Assembly (NCBI GenBank): GCA_017431685.1
Contig: JAFRKO010000009.1
Coordinates: 62,001 to 126,000, forward strand
Source of the DNA: Mogibacterium sp.
Lineage (GTDB): Bacteria > Bacillota > Clostridia > Peptostreptococcales > Anaerovoracaceae
Direction of reading: 5' to 3'
Length of the DNA stretch: 64,000 nt
Shown: piece by piece, positions 42,705 through 52,543 of the stretch
Position numbering within the stretch: position 1 is the first letter of the stretch
How the letters are laid out: each line of letters opens with the position of its first letter
Translations under genes and position numbers: made by a program
The notes under the pieces: generated by a model
The model's input: only the letters and a program-made list of their open reading frames with translations
What the model was told of the DNA's origin: nothing
The model's database searches: none

Positions 42705-43653
42705 ATCTGTAGTCTGCGACTGTCACACCCTGCGCTGCAACGATGCCGCGCAGTTTTTTCATTTCGTCACGACCCGGAGTGTAAAAATCATCCTGTTCAA
42801 AAGGTAATCCGATTGCTTCATATTTTATCTTTCCGAGAGAGTGATATGGCAGAAGTTCCATCCTTGCGTCAGGCAGCACATCATGTACAAATGACGCTGA
42901 TGCCATTATATTTTCCTCACTGCTGTTGACCCCGCCTATTACAGGTATCCTTATTACTATTTCGGGACATCCATGTCCGTCAGAATGTCTGAGAGAACTG
43001 AGACGGGCCATGTTATCAAGGATACGCTCGTTGCTCACACCCGTATATTTTCTGTGCACTTCAGGGTCCATGTGTTTGAGATCCATGAAGATAAGATCCA
43101 TGCGTTCCAGAGAAGGTCTGACCCTTTCGAAATCAAAACAGCCGCAAGTCTCCAGATCAATGCTGTAACCGGAGTCATACAATCCGCGGGAAACATAGTC
43201 CAGGAATTCCGGCTGCGAAGTCGCCTCTCCTCCCGAAAAAGTCACTCCGCCCCCGCTGTATGAATAAAACAGCCTGTGTCTGTGGACTTCTCTGATCACA
43301 TCATCAGCATCCATAAGAGTCACCATACGTGTTCTGGCATCTTCAGGGCAGGCTTTCACACAGGCTCCGCAGCCGATACAGCTGTCATGTCCCGTCTTAC
43401 TAACCTCTCTTTCACATGCTATAAGAGCGTCCAAATCGATACCTATACCCTGCGGACACACAGCAGCACAGGCTCCGCAGCCGATACATCTTCTTCTGTA
43501 CCATCCGATCAGCTCTTTCTTTTCGAAGCCCTCGGGATTTGAGCACCATCTGCAGCGCAGCGGACAGCCCGCCATAAATATATTCGTCCGTATCCCTTCC
43601 CCGTCATTGACAGAAAACGGCTGGATCTGCATTACATATCCCTTTACACTCAT
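42703..43653 (-). CDS. Glycyl-radical enzyme activating enzyme (radical SAM)
   Basis: 316 residues; an ATG at 43632 with AAAGGG is an alternative start, but the family alignment (KGYVMQIQPFSVNDG like KGIVFNIQRFSVHDG) favours 43653. The radical SAM cysteines are in CPLRCRWC, followed by two [4Fe-4S] ferredoxin-like motifs CIGCGACAAVCP and CIGCGACVKACP. This three-cluster layout marks activases of glycyl-radical eliminases rather than PFL activase. It abstracts H from Gly765 of the enzyme encoded 46 bases upstream. Last gene of the long array. Confidence 0.93.
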   Translation of the reverse strand: MSVKGYVMQIQPFSVNDGEGIRTNIFMAGCPLRCRWCSNPEGFEKKELIGWYRRRCIGCGACAAVCPQGIGIDLDALIACEREVSKTGHDSCIGCGACVKACPEDARTRMVTLMDADDVIREVHRHRLFYSYSGGGVTFSGGEATSQPEFLDYVSRGLYDSGYSIDLETCGCFDFERVRPSLERMDLIFMDLKHMDPEVHRKYTGVSNERILDNMARLSSLRHSDGHGCPEIVIRIPVIGGVNSSEENIMASASFVHDVLPDARMELLPYHSLGKIKYEAIGLPFEQDDFYTPGRDEMKKLRGIVAAQGVTVADYR

Positions 43654-43699
43654 TACTTACAATTATGCCCGGCCGACTGGGCCGGGCTGATTTCTGTCA

Positions 43700-46072
43700 T
43701 CAGAACGCTTCATGCGCATTCCTTGCCATTATAGAATCCTGCATCTCCTTTGAGAGATTGGTGAACTGGGCACTGTATCCGGCTACTCTCACCAGAAGGC
43801 TTCGGTACTTATCCGGATTCGCCTGTGCATCTGCCAGCACCTCATTGGAGATCGTATTGAACTGCACATGGAAACCGCCTAATGCAAAGTAGCTCTGCAG
43901 CATGGCACCCAGGTTGGCTCTGCCGCGCTTTGTCGCGACAAGATCGTGATTCAGACGCAGATTGAGAAGAGTGCCTCCGCTGTGAATATCGTGTTTCATC
44001 TTGGCAGCGCTCCTCAGAGCTGCCAGACATGTAGACTTATCGCTGCCGGTATACGGTGAAACGCCCTCATTTATAGGATCCATCGCATGTCTGCCTTCAG
44101 GAGTGGCACCGAGCACCTTGCCGGTAGGCAGATAATTCGAGATGCCCATGAAAGCGGTAACGAAGTGGTTTCCGTAAAAATCATCGTATTTTGTGACTTC
44201 ATCATAGAAGAAATCAGCTAAATCGCGTGCTATTGAATCGACATAATTGTCATCATTGCCATACTTAGGGCAGGCAAGCGCAAGCTCCCTGAGATGCTCA
44301 TAACCTTCCCAGTTATTATCAATGGCATCAATGATCTCAGCCATCGTTGTAACACCGTCTTCAAAGACGAGCTTTTTGATGACTGCAAGAGAATTCGCTG
44401 TTACGGACAGGCCGACACCGGTGAAAACCGGTCCTATATTGTATTTAGCACCGCCGTCCACAAGGTCGCGGCCATTCTTCATGCAGTACTCATTGCAGGC
44501 TGACATGAACGGCCTGTGCCCAATCTCCTTGTGTATCTCCTGTGCAGTCACGAGGCTTATCACGCCATGGCGCACCAGATACCTGAACTGCTTTTTCCAG
44601 GCCTCAATTATCTCATCCATCGAGGCAAAGGTCTTAGGATCTTTCTCCTCAGGCGCTACCTGTTCTCCTGACAGGCGGCTCCGCCCCTGATTCAGCGCGA
44701 ACTCCAGAGCTGCAGCAAAGCTTATGCTGGCAGCGGATGTCCACTCGAACGTCTTGCGGGAATGAGGCACTACGCAGCCGCAGTTGTTCCAGTCTCTGGC
44801 ATCCTCAGGCTTATATCCGAGGTTCGAGAGCATCTGATAACCCGTCCTGTCACCGTGAATGGCCGGGAATCCGCAGCCTGTTGATACGAGTTCAGTTACC
44901 GCCTCCATGAATTCAGGCGGGCAGTCAGGATGGATCCTGCAGCTAAGCGTTGGCTGATGGGTCATGCACTCTCTTGTGGCCTGTATGGCCATGTATGAAA
45001 TGGTGTTGGTAGCATCAGTTCCGTCGATCTTTGTGCCGCCTATAGTAAGGTTCTCAAAATTCGTGTATCCGGCAAAGAAGCTCGCTGTGTTCTTGGATAT
45101 GGTCCATGCCCATTCGCTGTACTTCAGCCACAGACACTCGACAAGTTCAAGTGCTGTGTCGTAGTCAATAATACCGGCCTCTTCATCAGCCTTATAATAC
45201 GGATACATGTACTGGTCGAATCTGCCCGGATTCCATGCCAGAGGATTCTCGGCAATGATGCCTCCAAGCTGCACAAACCATACGAACTGTACCGCTTCCC
45301 TGAAAGTCTTCGGAGGCTGTTCAGGTATGCGCGAGCACACGTCAGCAATCTCTTCGAGTTCTCTCTTTCTGACAGGATCGGCTTCAAGCTCAGCCATCTC
45401 CGCAGCTTTTTTGCTGTAACGTCTGCCGAGAGTTATCATGCCGTCCGCGATAAGGACCATCGACCTGTAGAATTCGATCCTGGCTTTTTCAGCAGGAACG
45501 GCCTCATCGAGTTCTGCCATATATGCTTCCGCCTCCGCGCGTATGCCGCCGTAACCCTTAGGCAGCAGAACGTCAACATAGTCTGCGGAAATCTCTCCTA
45601 TTCCGTTGCGCCATTTGGAGTCGGTATCGAGAAAGCCCGTGTCCACGCCGATCTTCTTTGTAGCCTCGGATGTCCTGGCAAGAAAAGCCTCCTCTACGGA
45701 TTTACCTTCCCAATAAGGGAAGATGTTCTTCCTTATGAACTCAGTCTGCTCCGGAGTTACATCGTAAGGATCCTGTCCCCTTTCAGGAAAAGTGTCAATC
45801 TCATCATTGATCCACAGCCATCCGAACTCAGGCGTAAGTATCGCGCATTTTCTGAATTCACCGCTTGTGCCAACAACGAGCTCGCCCTCCCAGATGTTTA
45901 CGGACAGTTCACAGCAGGTATCGTAAAACGCCTGCGCTGTACGTATCAGATGAGACTGCCCCTCAGTGCGCTGAAAAGACTTAGTCCAGCTCCACGCGCG
46001 CTCATATGAAATATGAGGCTTTGTATTAACGTAATTATCTCTGATCTTTTCTACTCTTTTTGTGATTGCCAT
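43700..46072 (-). CDS. Glycyl-radical enzyme of unknown substrate
   Basis: 790 residues. The radical glycine is G765 in RVAGYSAQF near the C-terminus, and the thiyl cysteine is C433 in NNCGCVVPHSR. In diol dehydratases, choline lyase and similar enzymes this loop reads GCVEP with a catalytic Glu; here that residue is Val435, so the chemistry should differ. It is neither PFL (no CC pair) nor clearly any named eliminase. It sits 29 bases after ilvE at the end of a branched-chain amino acid array and is followed by its own activase, which suggests a substrate related to branched-chain keto or amino acids. Confidence 0.85.
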   Translation of the reverse strand: MAITKRVEKIRDNYVNTKPHISYERAWSWTKSFQRTEGQSHLIRTAQAFYDTCCELSVNIWEGELVVGTSGEFRKCAILTPEFGWLWINDEIDTFPERGQDPYDVTPEQTEFIRKNIFPYWEGKSVEEAFLARTSEATKKIGVDTGFLDTDSKWRNGIGEISADYVDVLLPKGYGGIRAEAEAYMAELDEAVPAEKARIEFYRSMVLIADGMITLGRRYSKKAAEMAELEADPVRKRELEEIADVCSRIPEQPPKTFREAVQFVWFVQLGGIIAENPLAWNPGRFDQYMYPYYKADEEAGIIDYDTALELVECLWLKYSEWAWTISKNTASFFAGYTNFENLTIGGTKIDGTDATNTISYMAIQATRECMTHQPTLSCRIHPDCPPEFMEAVTELVSTGCGFPAIHGDRTGYQMLSNLGYKPEDARDWNNCGCVVPHSRKTFEWTSAASISFAAALEFALNQGRSRLSGEQVAPEEKDPKTFASMDEIIEAWKKQFRYLVRHGVISLVTAQEIHKEIGHRPFMSACNEYCMKNGRDLVDGGAKYNIGPVFTGVGLSVTANSLAVIKKLVFEDGVTTMAEIIDAIDNNWEGYEHLRELALACPKYGNDDNYVDSIARDLADFFYDEVTKYDDFYGNHFVTAFMGISNYLPTGKVLGATPEGRHAMDPINEGVSPYTGSDKSTCLAALRSAAKMKHDIHSGGTLLNLRLNHDLVATKRGRANLGAMLQSYFALGGFHVQFNTISNEVLADAQANPDKYRSLLVRVAGYSAQFTNLSKEMQDSIMARNAHEAF

Positions 46073-46101
46073 CTTCCGGTTCCTGTCTGTTCAGATAATG
46101 C

Positions 46102-47181
46102 TTACAGTGTAACTACCCAGTCTCCCATCACGTCAGGTGCGATTCCTGTCTGCATACCGTAAAGAGTGTCATACAGCTTCTGGCTGAGTTCGCCGACTTT
46201 TTCTCCATTGATCGGATAGTTCTCTCCCCTGTATCTCAGAAGGCCGATAGGCGATACTACACATGCGGTTCCTGTTGCCCATGCTTCTGTCAGTGAACCG
46301 TCTGCAGCAGCTGCCAGAAGATCATCTATCTCAAGGCGCTTTTCTTCCACTTCGACGCCCCACTTTTTCATCAGCCTGATAGCGCTGTCACGTGTAACGC
46401 CCGGCAGAATGGAGCCTGTCAGTGAAGATGTATATACTTTGCCGTTGATCTTGAAGAATGCGTTGGATGTTCCGACTTCCTCAACATATTTGTGCTCTTT
46501 TGCGTCGAGCCAGAGGACTTCCTCGCAGCCCTGCTTCTTTGCTTCGGTCGCAGCGATCATGCCGCAGGAATAGTTGCCTCCGCACTTGGCGAAGCCTGTT
46601 CCTCCTATTGCTGCGCGGATATACTCCTCCTCTACCCAAATGCGGCTTCCGTGGAGTTCCTTGTCGTTTCCTTCATAGTAAGCTGCTACAGGGCTCAGGA
46701 TGATGATGAACCAGTATTTTGAAGCCGGATGCACTGCCATTGACGGCTCCGGTGAGATAATGAACGGCCTGATGTAGAGCGATGTACCCTGAACGTCAGG
46801 AACCCAGTCCCTGTCAACATCAACGATAGCCTTGACAGCCTCGATGTAGAGATCCTCATCGATCCTCGGAATGCAAAGACGGTCATTGCTGTTCTGCAGG
46901 CGCTTTGCGTTCATGTCAGGACGGAACAGGTTGATTCCTCCCTCCGGATTCTTGTATGCCTTCATGCCCTCAAATGTCATCTGAGCGTAGTGCAGTGTGC
47001 ACGCTGCAGGGTCGATTGACAGCGGTCCGTAAGGAACGATACGTCCGTCGTGCCATCCCTGTCCCTCATCATAATCCATAAGGAACATGTGATCAGTGTA
47101 GTATTTTCCGAATCCGAGAGCAGTCTGATCAGGCTTCTCTTTCGGCGATGTTGTCCTTGTTACCTTAAATTCATATCCCAT
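46102..47181 (-). CDS. ilvE: Branched-chain amino acid aminotransferase
   Basis: 359 residues, PLP fold type IV, of the longer eukaryote-like BCAT type. Signatures are ASKYWFIIILSPVAAYY, GGTGFAKCGGNYSCGMIA, EVGTSNAFFKI and ATGTACVVSPIG. It interconverts Val, Leu and Ile with their 2-oxo acids, the last biosynthetic step or the first fermentation step. AGGAGG precedes the ATG. It lies 19 bases after ilvA and 29 bases before the glycyl-radical enzyme gene. Confidence 0.93.
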   Translation of the reverse strand: MGYEFKVTRTTSPKEKPDQTALGFGKYYTDHMFLMDYDEGQGWHDGRIVPYGPLSIDPAACTLHYAQMTFEGMKAYKNPEGGINLFRPDMNAKRLQNSNDRLCIPRIDEDLYIEAVKAIVDVDRDWVPDVQGTSLYIRPFIISPEPSMAVHPASKYWFIIILSPVAAYYEGNDKELHGSRIWVEEEYIRAAIGGTGFAKCGGNYSCGMIAATEAKKQGCEEVLWLDAKEHKYVEEVGTSNAFFKINGKVYTSSLTGSILPGVTRDSAIRLMKKWGVEVEEKRLEIDDLLAAAADGSLTEAWATGTACVVSPIGLLRYRGENYPINGEKVGELSQKLYDTLYGMQTGIAPDVMGDWVVTL

Positions 47182-47200
47182 CTCTATATCCTCCTAAAAA

Positions 47201-48409
47201 TTAGATCAAATTGAATCCTTTGTCTGTAAGTGTCTGGCGGACCTCAGCGAGCTGCTCGAAATCTCTTGTCTCTATTTCAAGTGTAAGCACGCAGCTAGTG
47301 ACCGCAGTGTCCGGATCGGAGTGTCCATAGTGGACTCCCGTGACATTCGCTCCGCATCCCGCTATGATAGTCGCGACATCAACGAGCTGTCCCGGCTTGT
47401 CCTCAAGTGCTATCTGCAGAGTGGCGTTGCGGCCGCTCGTTACCAGACCTCTGGTTATTACTCTCGAGAGAATATTTACATCTATGTTGCCTCCCGACAC
47501 AAGGCAAACCACCTTTTTGCCTTCTACCGGGATCTTTCCGAACATCATTGCTGCCACTGATACGGCTCCTGCACCTTCTGCGATCAGCTTCTGCTTTTCG
47601 ATAAGCGACAGTATAGCTGCAGCGATCTCATCTTCTGTGACAGTGACTACCTCATCGACATATTTCTTTATGAGCGAGAAAGTCAGATCTCCCGGATGCT
47701 TGACTGCGATGCCGTCAGCAAAGGTGCTCACGGTTTTGAGAGTTACCTGCTCGTCATATTTAAGGCTGTCAGCCATGCTGGCAGCTTCTTTTGCCTGAAC
47801 ACCGTAAATTTTTACGTTTGGCTTAAGCTTTTTTACAGCATACGCAACACCCGATATGAGTCCGCCGCCGCCGACAGGTACCACTATCACATCCACGTCA
47901 GGAAGCTGATCAAGAATCTCCAGTCCTATAGTTCCCTGACCCGCGATAACATCCGGATCATCGAAAGGATGGATGAATGTTGCTCCTGTCTCGTCACGAA
48001 GCTTGCAAGCGTAAGTATATGCATCATCATAAGTACCCTTTACCAGACGCACTTCCGCTCCGAGAGCTTTTGTAGCTTCTACCTTGCTTATAGGAGCTCC
48101 ATCCGGCATGCATATAATGCTTTTTGCTCCTCTGTGTGTAGATGCCAGCGCTACACCCTGTGCGTGGTTGCCGGCACTGCATGCTACGATGCCCGCTGCC
48201 TTTTCTTCTTCACTGAGCCTGCTTATTTTGAAATATGCGCCTCTCAGCTTGAAGCTTCCGGTTACCTGAAGATTCTCGGTCTTCAGATACACTTCGTTGC
48301 CGTTGCTGAAATGAGGCGAATATATAAGATCTGTCTTTCTGGCCACATCTTTGAGTGCGAATGAGGCCTGATATACTCTGTCAAGTGATAGTCCGTTTTT
48401 TGATCCCAT
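47201..48409 (-). CDS. ilvA: Threonine ammonia-lyase with C-terminal ACT domain
   Basis: 402 residues from the ATG at 48409 (MGSKNGLSLD); the frame upstream overlaps the ATPase gene and is not family-like. The PLP lysine is in VTGSFKLRGAY, the phosphate loop is VPVGGGGLISG, and CSAGNHAQGVA and SGGNIDVN are typical. Residues about 325-402 form an ACT domain. It makes 2-oxobutyrate from threonine, the entry to isoleucine. Length and layout match the medium TdcB-like form. It follows the ATPase gene by 25 bases. Confidence 0.92.
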   Translation of the reverse strand: MGSKNGLSLDRVYQASFALKDVARKTDLIYSPHFSNGNEVYLKTENLQVTGSFKLRGAYFKISRLSEEEKAAGIVACSAGNHAQGVALASTHRGAKSIICMPDGAPISKVEATKALGAEVRLVKGTYDDAYTYACKLRDETGATFIHPFDDPDVIAGQGTIGLEILDQLPDVDVIVVPVGGGGLISGVAYAVKKLKPNVKIYGVQAKEAASMADSLKYDEQVTLKTVSTFADGIAVKHPGDLTFSLIKKYVDEVVTVTEDEIAAAILSLIEKQKLIAEGAGAVSVAAMMFGKIPVEGKKVVCLVSGGNIDVNILSRVITRGLVTSGRNATLQIALEDKPGQLVDVATIIAGCGANVTGVHYGHSDPDTAVTSCVLTLEIETRDFEQLAEVRQTLTDKGFNLI

Positions 48410-48434
48410 TTTTAATTCATCCTTCTTCTTTTCA

Positions 48435-49673
48435 TTATTTCTCTGTGCCGCCAAGCCATGTGATAAGCTGGCTGGCAGTCCTGCCCGACATTCCGCCGTG
48501 GCGAAGTTCCCATTTCCGGGCTGCGTCTTCAAGATCCTGCCCGCTGAGTTCTATTCCGTTCCTGGATGCCAGCGACCTTACTATCTCCAGATATTCGCTC
48601 GGACCCGGTTTAGGGTAATAGATCGTTACTCCGAACCTGCCCGCAAGCGACAGCTTCTCCTCCATAGTATCCGATCTGTGTACGTCTTCGTTGTACTCCA
48701 TGTCACTGCGGTCGCCCCAGGTCTCGCGGATCAGATGGCGCCGGTTTGATGTAGCATATATGAGCACTTTGTCTGAACGTGTCTCGAGAGCTCCCTCGAG
48801 CATGGCTTTAAGTTCCTTATAATCGCTTTCATCCTCTTCGAATGAAAGATCATCGAGGAACAGTATGAACCTGTAATTGCGTTTTTTTATCGCGGAGAGT
48901 ATCTGCGGAATCCTGCTGCGGTCTGTCTTAGAGACTTCTATAAGTCTGAGTCCGCGGTCAGCGTACTCATGAATGAGAGCGTGTACACTCGTCGATTTGC
49001 CTGTGCCGCTGTCTCCATAAAGCAGAACATTATTTGCATAATGACCGCTCACGAATGCTTCCGTGTTGTCCCGGAGTGTCTTCTTCTGTGACTCATAGCC
49101 GACCAGGTCGTCAAATCTCACATCCGGGCTGTCAGCAACCGGAATCATCTTCAGTTCTGTCTCCCCGCCTGACGCAGGATCCACCCTGAAGGCCTTATAC
49201 AGGCCATACATGCCGGCTCCGTACTTTTCATAGTGAGCCATGAGAGTGCGTGTAAACTCCTCAGTATCCTCAGCTTCAGCCAGTCTGCAGCTCAGCTCTT
49301 TTATACGCCGGCCTGCATCTGTGATGCAATCGCCTTCATATGGCGCCTTGTAGTCCAGCATCATAGGGAGCAGCCCCTCATCCTCATCAAAGTCAGCCTC
49401 TTCTGCTTTGAAGAGCTCCATGAAAATGCCCAGATCACGCTTTGCGAGTTTCACGAGGGTAGAATCAGGCATCACTTCACGCCGCTCACACGCAAGTGTG
49501 AAGGCATTATCGTGCATCATGAGGACATATGTCAGCCACTGCTGCCACACATTGCACGAAAGTCCGAACTCCGTCGCAAAAGCGGCAAGAGTACCTGCAA
49601 GTGCAGGAGCAGAGCCGGTCACGCTGTCATCCCAGTCAGTATAAAAGAGAAAATTGTTCTTCTTGGTTTTCAT
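48435..49673 (-). CDS. DUF815-family AAA ATPase
   Basis: 412 residues. An N-terminal helical region (1-170) is followed by an AAA core: Walker A LYGDSGTGKSTS near 210-220, Walker B FILFLDDLSFEED near 262, sensor YATSNRRHLI. DUF815 proteins are of unknown function. It starts in the sequence TAAATG right at the leuB stop, and ilvA follows, so it is transcribed with branched-chain genes although no metabolic link is evident. Confidence 0.85.
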   Translation of the reverse strand: MKTKKNNFLFYTDWDDSVTGSAPALAGTLAAFATEFGLSCNVWQQWLTYVLMMHDNAFTLACERREVMPDSTLVKLAKRDLGIFMELFKAEEADFDEDEGLLPMMLDYKAPYEGDCITDAGRRIKELSCRLAEAEDTEEFTRTLMAHYEKYGAGMYGLYKAFRVDPASGGETELKMIPVADSPDVRFDDLVGYESQKKTLRDNTEAFVSGHYANNVLLYGDSGTGKSTSVHALIHEYADRGLRLIEVSKTDRSRIPQILSAIKKRNYRFILFLDDLSFEEDESDYKELKAMLEGALETRSDKVLIYATSNRRHLIRETWGDRSDMEYNEDVHRSDTMEEKLSLAGRFGVTIYYPKPGPSEYLEIVRSLASRNGIELSGQDLEDAARKWELRHGGMSGRTASQLITWLGGTEK

Positions 49674-50753
49674 TTACTGTCTTCCGAGTTTTTCCAGTAT
49701 GGCTGCTTTCATTTCGCTGCCTTTGATCCAGTCTTCCTGTCCCGGAGCCTTTATATCGGCTGTTCTGAGTCCATCGGATAGTACGTCGGCAACTGCCTTT
49801 TCAATTGCGTCAGCTTCCTCTGCCAGATCAAACGAATATCTGAGCATCATCGCTGCAGAAAGAATAGCAGCAATAGGATTCGCGAGGTCTTTACCGGCTA
49901 TATCCGGTGCTGATCCGTGGATAGGCTCGTATAAACCCCTTGATGAGTCGCCGAGTGATGATGATGCCAGAAGTCCAATCGACCCTGTGACCTGCGATGC
50001 CTCATCAGACAGTATGTCTCCGAACATGTTTGATGTCACAAGCACATCAAAGAACGACGGGTCGCGTATTATCTGCATTGCAGCATTGTCTACGTACATG
50101 TCGTCGAGCCTTACATCAGGATACTCCGAAGCTCCGAGCCTGTGTACAGTTTCGCGCCAGAGCCTTGATGTCTCGAGAACGTTTGCTTTGTCAACACTGG
50201 TCACATGCCCCTTGCGCTTTCTGGCAGTCTCAAAAGCACGTCTTGCTACACGCTCTACTTCCATGACACTGTATGCTTCAGTGTCATATGCAGCATCGCC
50301 TGCCTCATTCCTGCCGCGCTCTCCAAAGTAAATTCCGCCGGTGAGCTCGCGCACTATCATGAGGTCAAAGCCTTTTGCCGCGATATCCGGTCTGAGAACA
50401 CATGCTTCAGCAAGAGCAGGCTGTATGGACGCCGGTCTGAGGTTAGTGTACAGACCGAGCTCCTTTCGAAGTCCCAGCAGCGCTTTCTCAGGACGCATGT
50501 GATTAGGTACATCATCCCACTTCGGTCCGCCGACCGCGCCCAGAAGCACGCTGTCAGCAGCAAGGCAGCCGTCTATTGTCTCCTGCGGCAGAGGCACTCC
50601 ATATTTATCCAGAGCACATCCGCCCGCCAGGTATTCATTGAATTCAAAGCTGCAGCCAAATTTTTCTGAAACCGCTTTCAGAACTTCAACTGCTGCTTTT
50701 GTGATTTCCGGACCAATGCCATCGCCCGGTACTATTGCAATCTTGTAAGTCAT
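49674..50753 (-). CDS. leuB: 3-isopropylmalate dehydrogenase
   Basis: 359 residues from the ATG at 50753 (MTYKIAIVPGDGIGPE); a TTG two codons earlier is less likely. VRELTGGIYFG, DKANVLETSRLWRE, and EPIHGSAPDIAG with the NAD-pocket residues define LeuB. It oxidatively decarboxylates 3-isopropylmalate to 2-oxoisocaproate. The start is 10 bases from the leuD stop. Confidence 0.96.
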   Translation of the reverse strand: MTYKIAIVPGDGIGPEITKAAVEVLKAVSEKFGCSFEFNEYLAGGCALDKYGVPLPQETIDGCLAADSVLLGAVGGPKWDDVPNHMRPEKALLGLRKELGLYTNLRPASIQPALAEACVLRPDIAAKGFDLMIVRELTGGIYFGERGRNEAGDAAYDTEAYSVMEVERVARRAFETARKRKGHVTSVDKANVLETSRLWRETVHRLGASEYPDVRLDDMYVDNAAMQIIRDPSFFDVLVTSNMFGDILSDEASQVTGSIGLLASSSLGDSSRGLYEPIHGSAPDIAGKDLANPIAAILSAAMMLRYSFDLAEEADAIEKAVADVLSDGLRTADIKAPGQEDWIKGSEMKAAILEKLGRQ

Positions 50754-50763
50754 ATCCAATACC

Positions 50764-51243
50764 CTATTTATCCTTCAGATAAGCGAGCAATCCGCCCTTT
50801 TCGATAATAATTTCGATGAATTCCGGGAACGGCTTAGCCTGGAAGCTCTCGCCTGTAGTTTCATCAGTGATGACTCCGGTCTTCGTGTCGACGTTCACGA
50901 TGTCGCCCGCATTTATAGCCGCGCTTGCCTCCGGGCACTCCAGTATAGGGAAACCTATATTAATGGAGTTGCGGTAGAAAATGCGCGCGAAGCTTGCAGC
51001 TATTACGCATGATACGCCGCTTGCCTGTATGGCTATAGGTGCATGCTCTCTTGATGATCCGCAACCGAAGTTCCAGCCGCCTACCATGATGTCTCCTGCC
51101 TGTACGCCGTCCGCAAAGCTTTCGTCTATGTCGACCATGCAGTGGCTGGCGAGAGCAGCAGGGTCAGGATCGTTGAGATATCTTGCAGGGATTATGACAT
51201 CAGTATCGATGTGATCTCCGTATTTCCACACTTTTCCTCTCAT
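50764..51243 (-). CDS. leuD: 3-isopropylmalate dehydratase small subunit
   Basis: 159 residues, the short clostridial/archaeal form. [28 protein letters not shown] and [12 protein letters not shown] are the swivel-domain signatures of LeuD. It pairs with LeuC to isomerise 2- to 3-isopropylmalate. AAGGAGGGG precedes the ATG, 12 bases after the leuC stop. Confidence 0.96.
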   Translation of the reverse strand: MRGKVWKYGDHIDTDVIIPARYLNDPDPAALASHCMVDIDESFADGVQAGDIMVGGWNFGCGSSREHAPIAIQASGVSCVIAASFARIFYRNSINIGFPILECPEASAAINAGDIVNVDTKTGVITDETTGESFQAKPFPEFIEIIIEKGGLLAYLKDK

Positions 51244-51255
51244 GATGTCCCCTCC

Positions 51256-52524
51256 TTATGCTTCACAGAAAGCGCGCGGGTCTGCTATGCAGCCTGCCAG
51301 CGCTGATGCTGCTGCTACCGCAGGGCTCGCTAGAATGACTTCACTCTGAGTATGTCCCATGCGCCCTACGAAGTTGCGGTTAGTTGTTGCTACTGCTCTT
51401 TCTCCTGCTGCCATGACACCCATGTGTCCGCCAAGGCAAGGTCCGCATGTTGGTGCTGATACAGCACATCCCGCTTCTACAAAGATCTTCAGCAGACCTT
51501 CCTCCATGCATTTCAGATAAATCTGCTGGGTCGCCGGTATGATTATACAGCGTATTCCGTCTGCGATCTTTTTACCTTTGAGTATCGACGCAGCGATGCG
51601 CATGTCAGACATGCGGCCGTTAGTACATGAGCCGATCACAACCTGATCGATATGGAGTCCTGCAGCCTCTCCGACAGTCTTTGTGTTTGAAGGCAGGTGC
51701 GGCATGGACACTGTAGGTTCGAGAGCTGAAAGATCTATCGTCACGACTCTCTCGTATTCTGCGTCAGGATCGGCCTCATAGACCGCAGGCTCTCTTTTGA
51801 ACCTGTCTTTGACGTATTCGAGAGTCTTTTCATCTACCGGGAAAATGCCGTTTTTGCCGCCTGCTTCGATTGCCATATTGGATATGGTAAATCTGTCATC
51901 CATCGACAGTTCTGCTACTCCCTCACCCGTGAACTCAAGCGATCTGTAGAGTGCTCCGTCAACGCCGATCTCTCCTATCAGGTGAAGGATCACGTCCTTT
52001 CCTGATACGCATGGGCCCGGTTTTCCGGTGAGCTCCACCTTGATAGCCGACGGTACTTTGAACCAGTTGAGTCCGGATGCCATTCCGGCAGCCATATCAG
52101 TCGAACCTACGCCTGTCGAAAACGCTCCGAGAGCTCCGTACGTGCAGGTATGAGAGTCCGCTCCGATTACACAGTCTCCCGGGCCTACTATTCCCTGCTC
52201 AGGCAGAAGAGCATGCTCAATGCCCACGGTGCCTACATCGTAAAAATGCTTAATGTTGTGCTTTCTGGCAAAATCGCGGGATGTCACACACAGCTCCGCG
52301 GACTTTATATCCTTGCATGGTGTGTAGTGATCGAGCGCGATAACTATCTTTTCGTTGTCGAAGACCTCGGTAAAACCGGCCTTCTCAAACACGCCTATAG
52401 CCACAGGCGTTGTGACGTCATTGCCGAGCACTATATCGAGTTTTGCCTCTATCAGATCACCTGCGTGGACTTCAGGAAGTCCTGCGTGAGCAGCAAGGAT
52501 CTTCTGTGTCATTGTCATGCCCAT
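51256..52524 (-). CDS. leuC: 3-isopropylmalate dehydratase large subunit
   Basis: 422 residues from the ATG at 52524 ([10 protein letters not shown]), the usual N-terminus in clostridia; the longer frame overlaps leuA and is rejected. Cluster cysteines lie in [10 protein letters not shown] and [10 protein letters not shown]. The aconitase-type [4Fe-4S] cluster makes it oxygen sensitive. It works with LeuD. A GGGGG stretch and GGAG sit upstream of the start. Confidence 0.95.
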   Translation of the reverse strand: MGMTMTQKILAAHAGLPEVHAGDLIEAKLDIVLGNDVTTPVAIGVFEKAGFTEVFDNEKIVIALDHYTPCKDIKSAELCVTSRDFARKHNIKHFYDVGTVGIEHALLPEQGIVGPGDCVIGADSHTCTYGALGAFSTGVGSTDMAAGMASGLNWFKVPSAIKVELTGKPGPCVSGKDVILHLIGEIGVDGALYRSLEFTGEGVAELSMDDRFTISNMAIEAGGKNGIFPVDEKTLEYVKDRFKREPAVYEADPDAEYERVVTIDLSALEPTVSMPHLPSNTKTVGEAAGLHIDQVVIGSCTNGRMSDMRIAASILKGKKIADGIRCIIIPATQQIYLKCMEEGLLKIFVEAGCAVSAPTCGPCLGGHMGVMAAGERAVATTNRNFVGRMGHTQSEVILASPAVAAASALAGCIADPRAFCEA

Positions 52525-52543
52525 GATCTCCGGTCCCCCTTTC

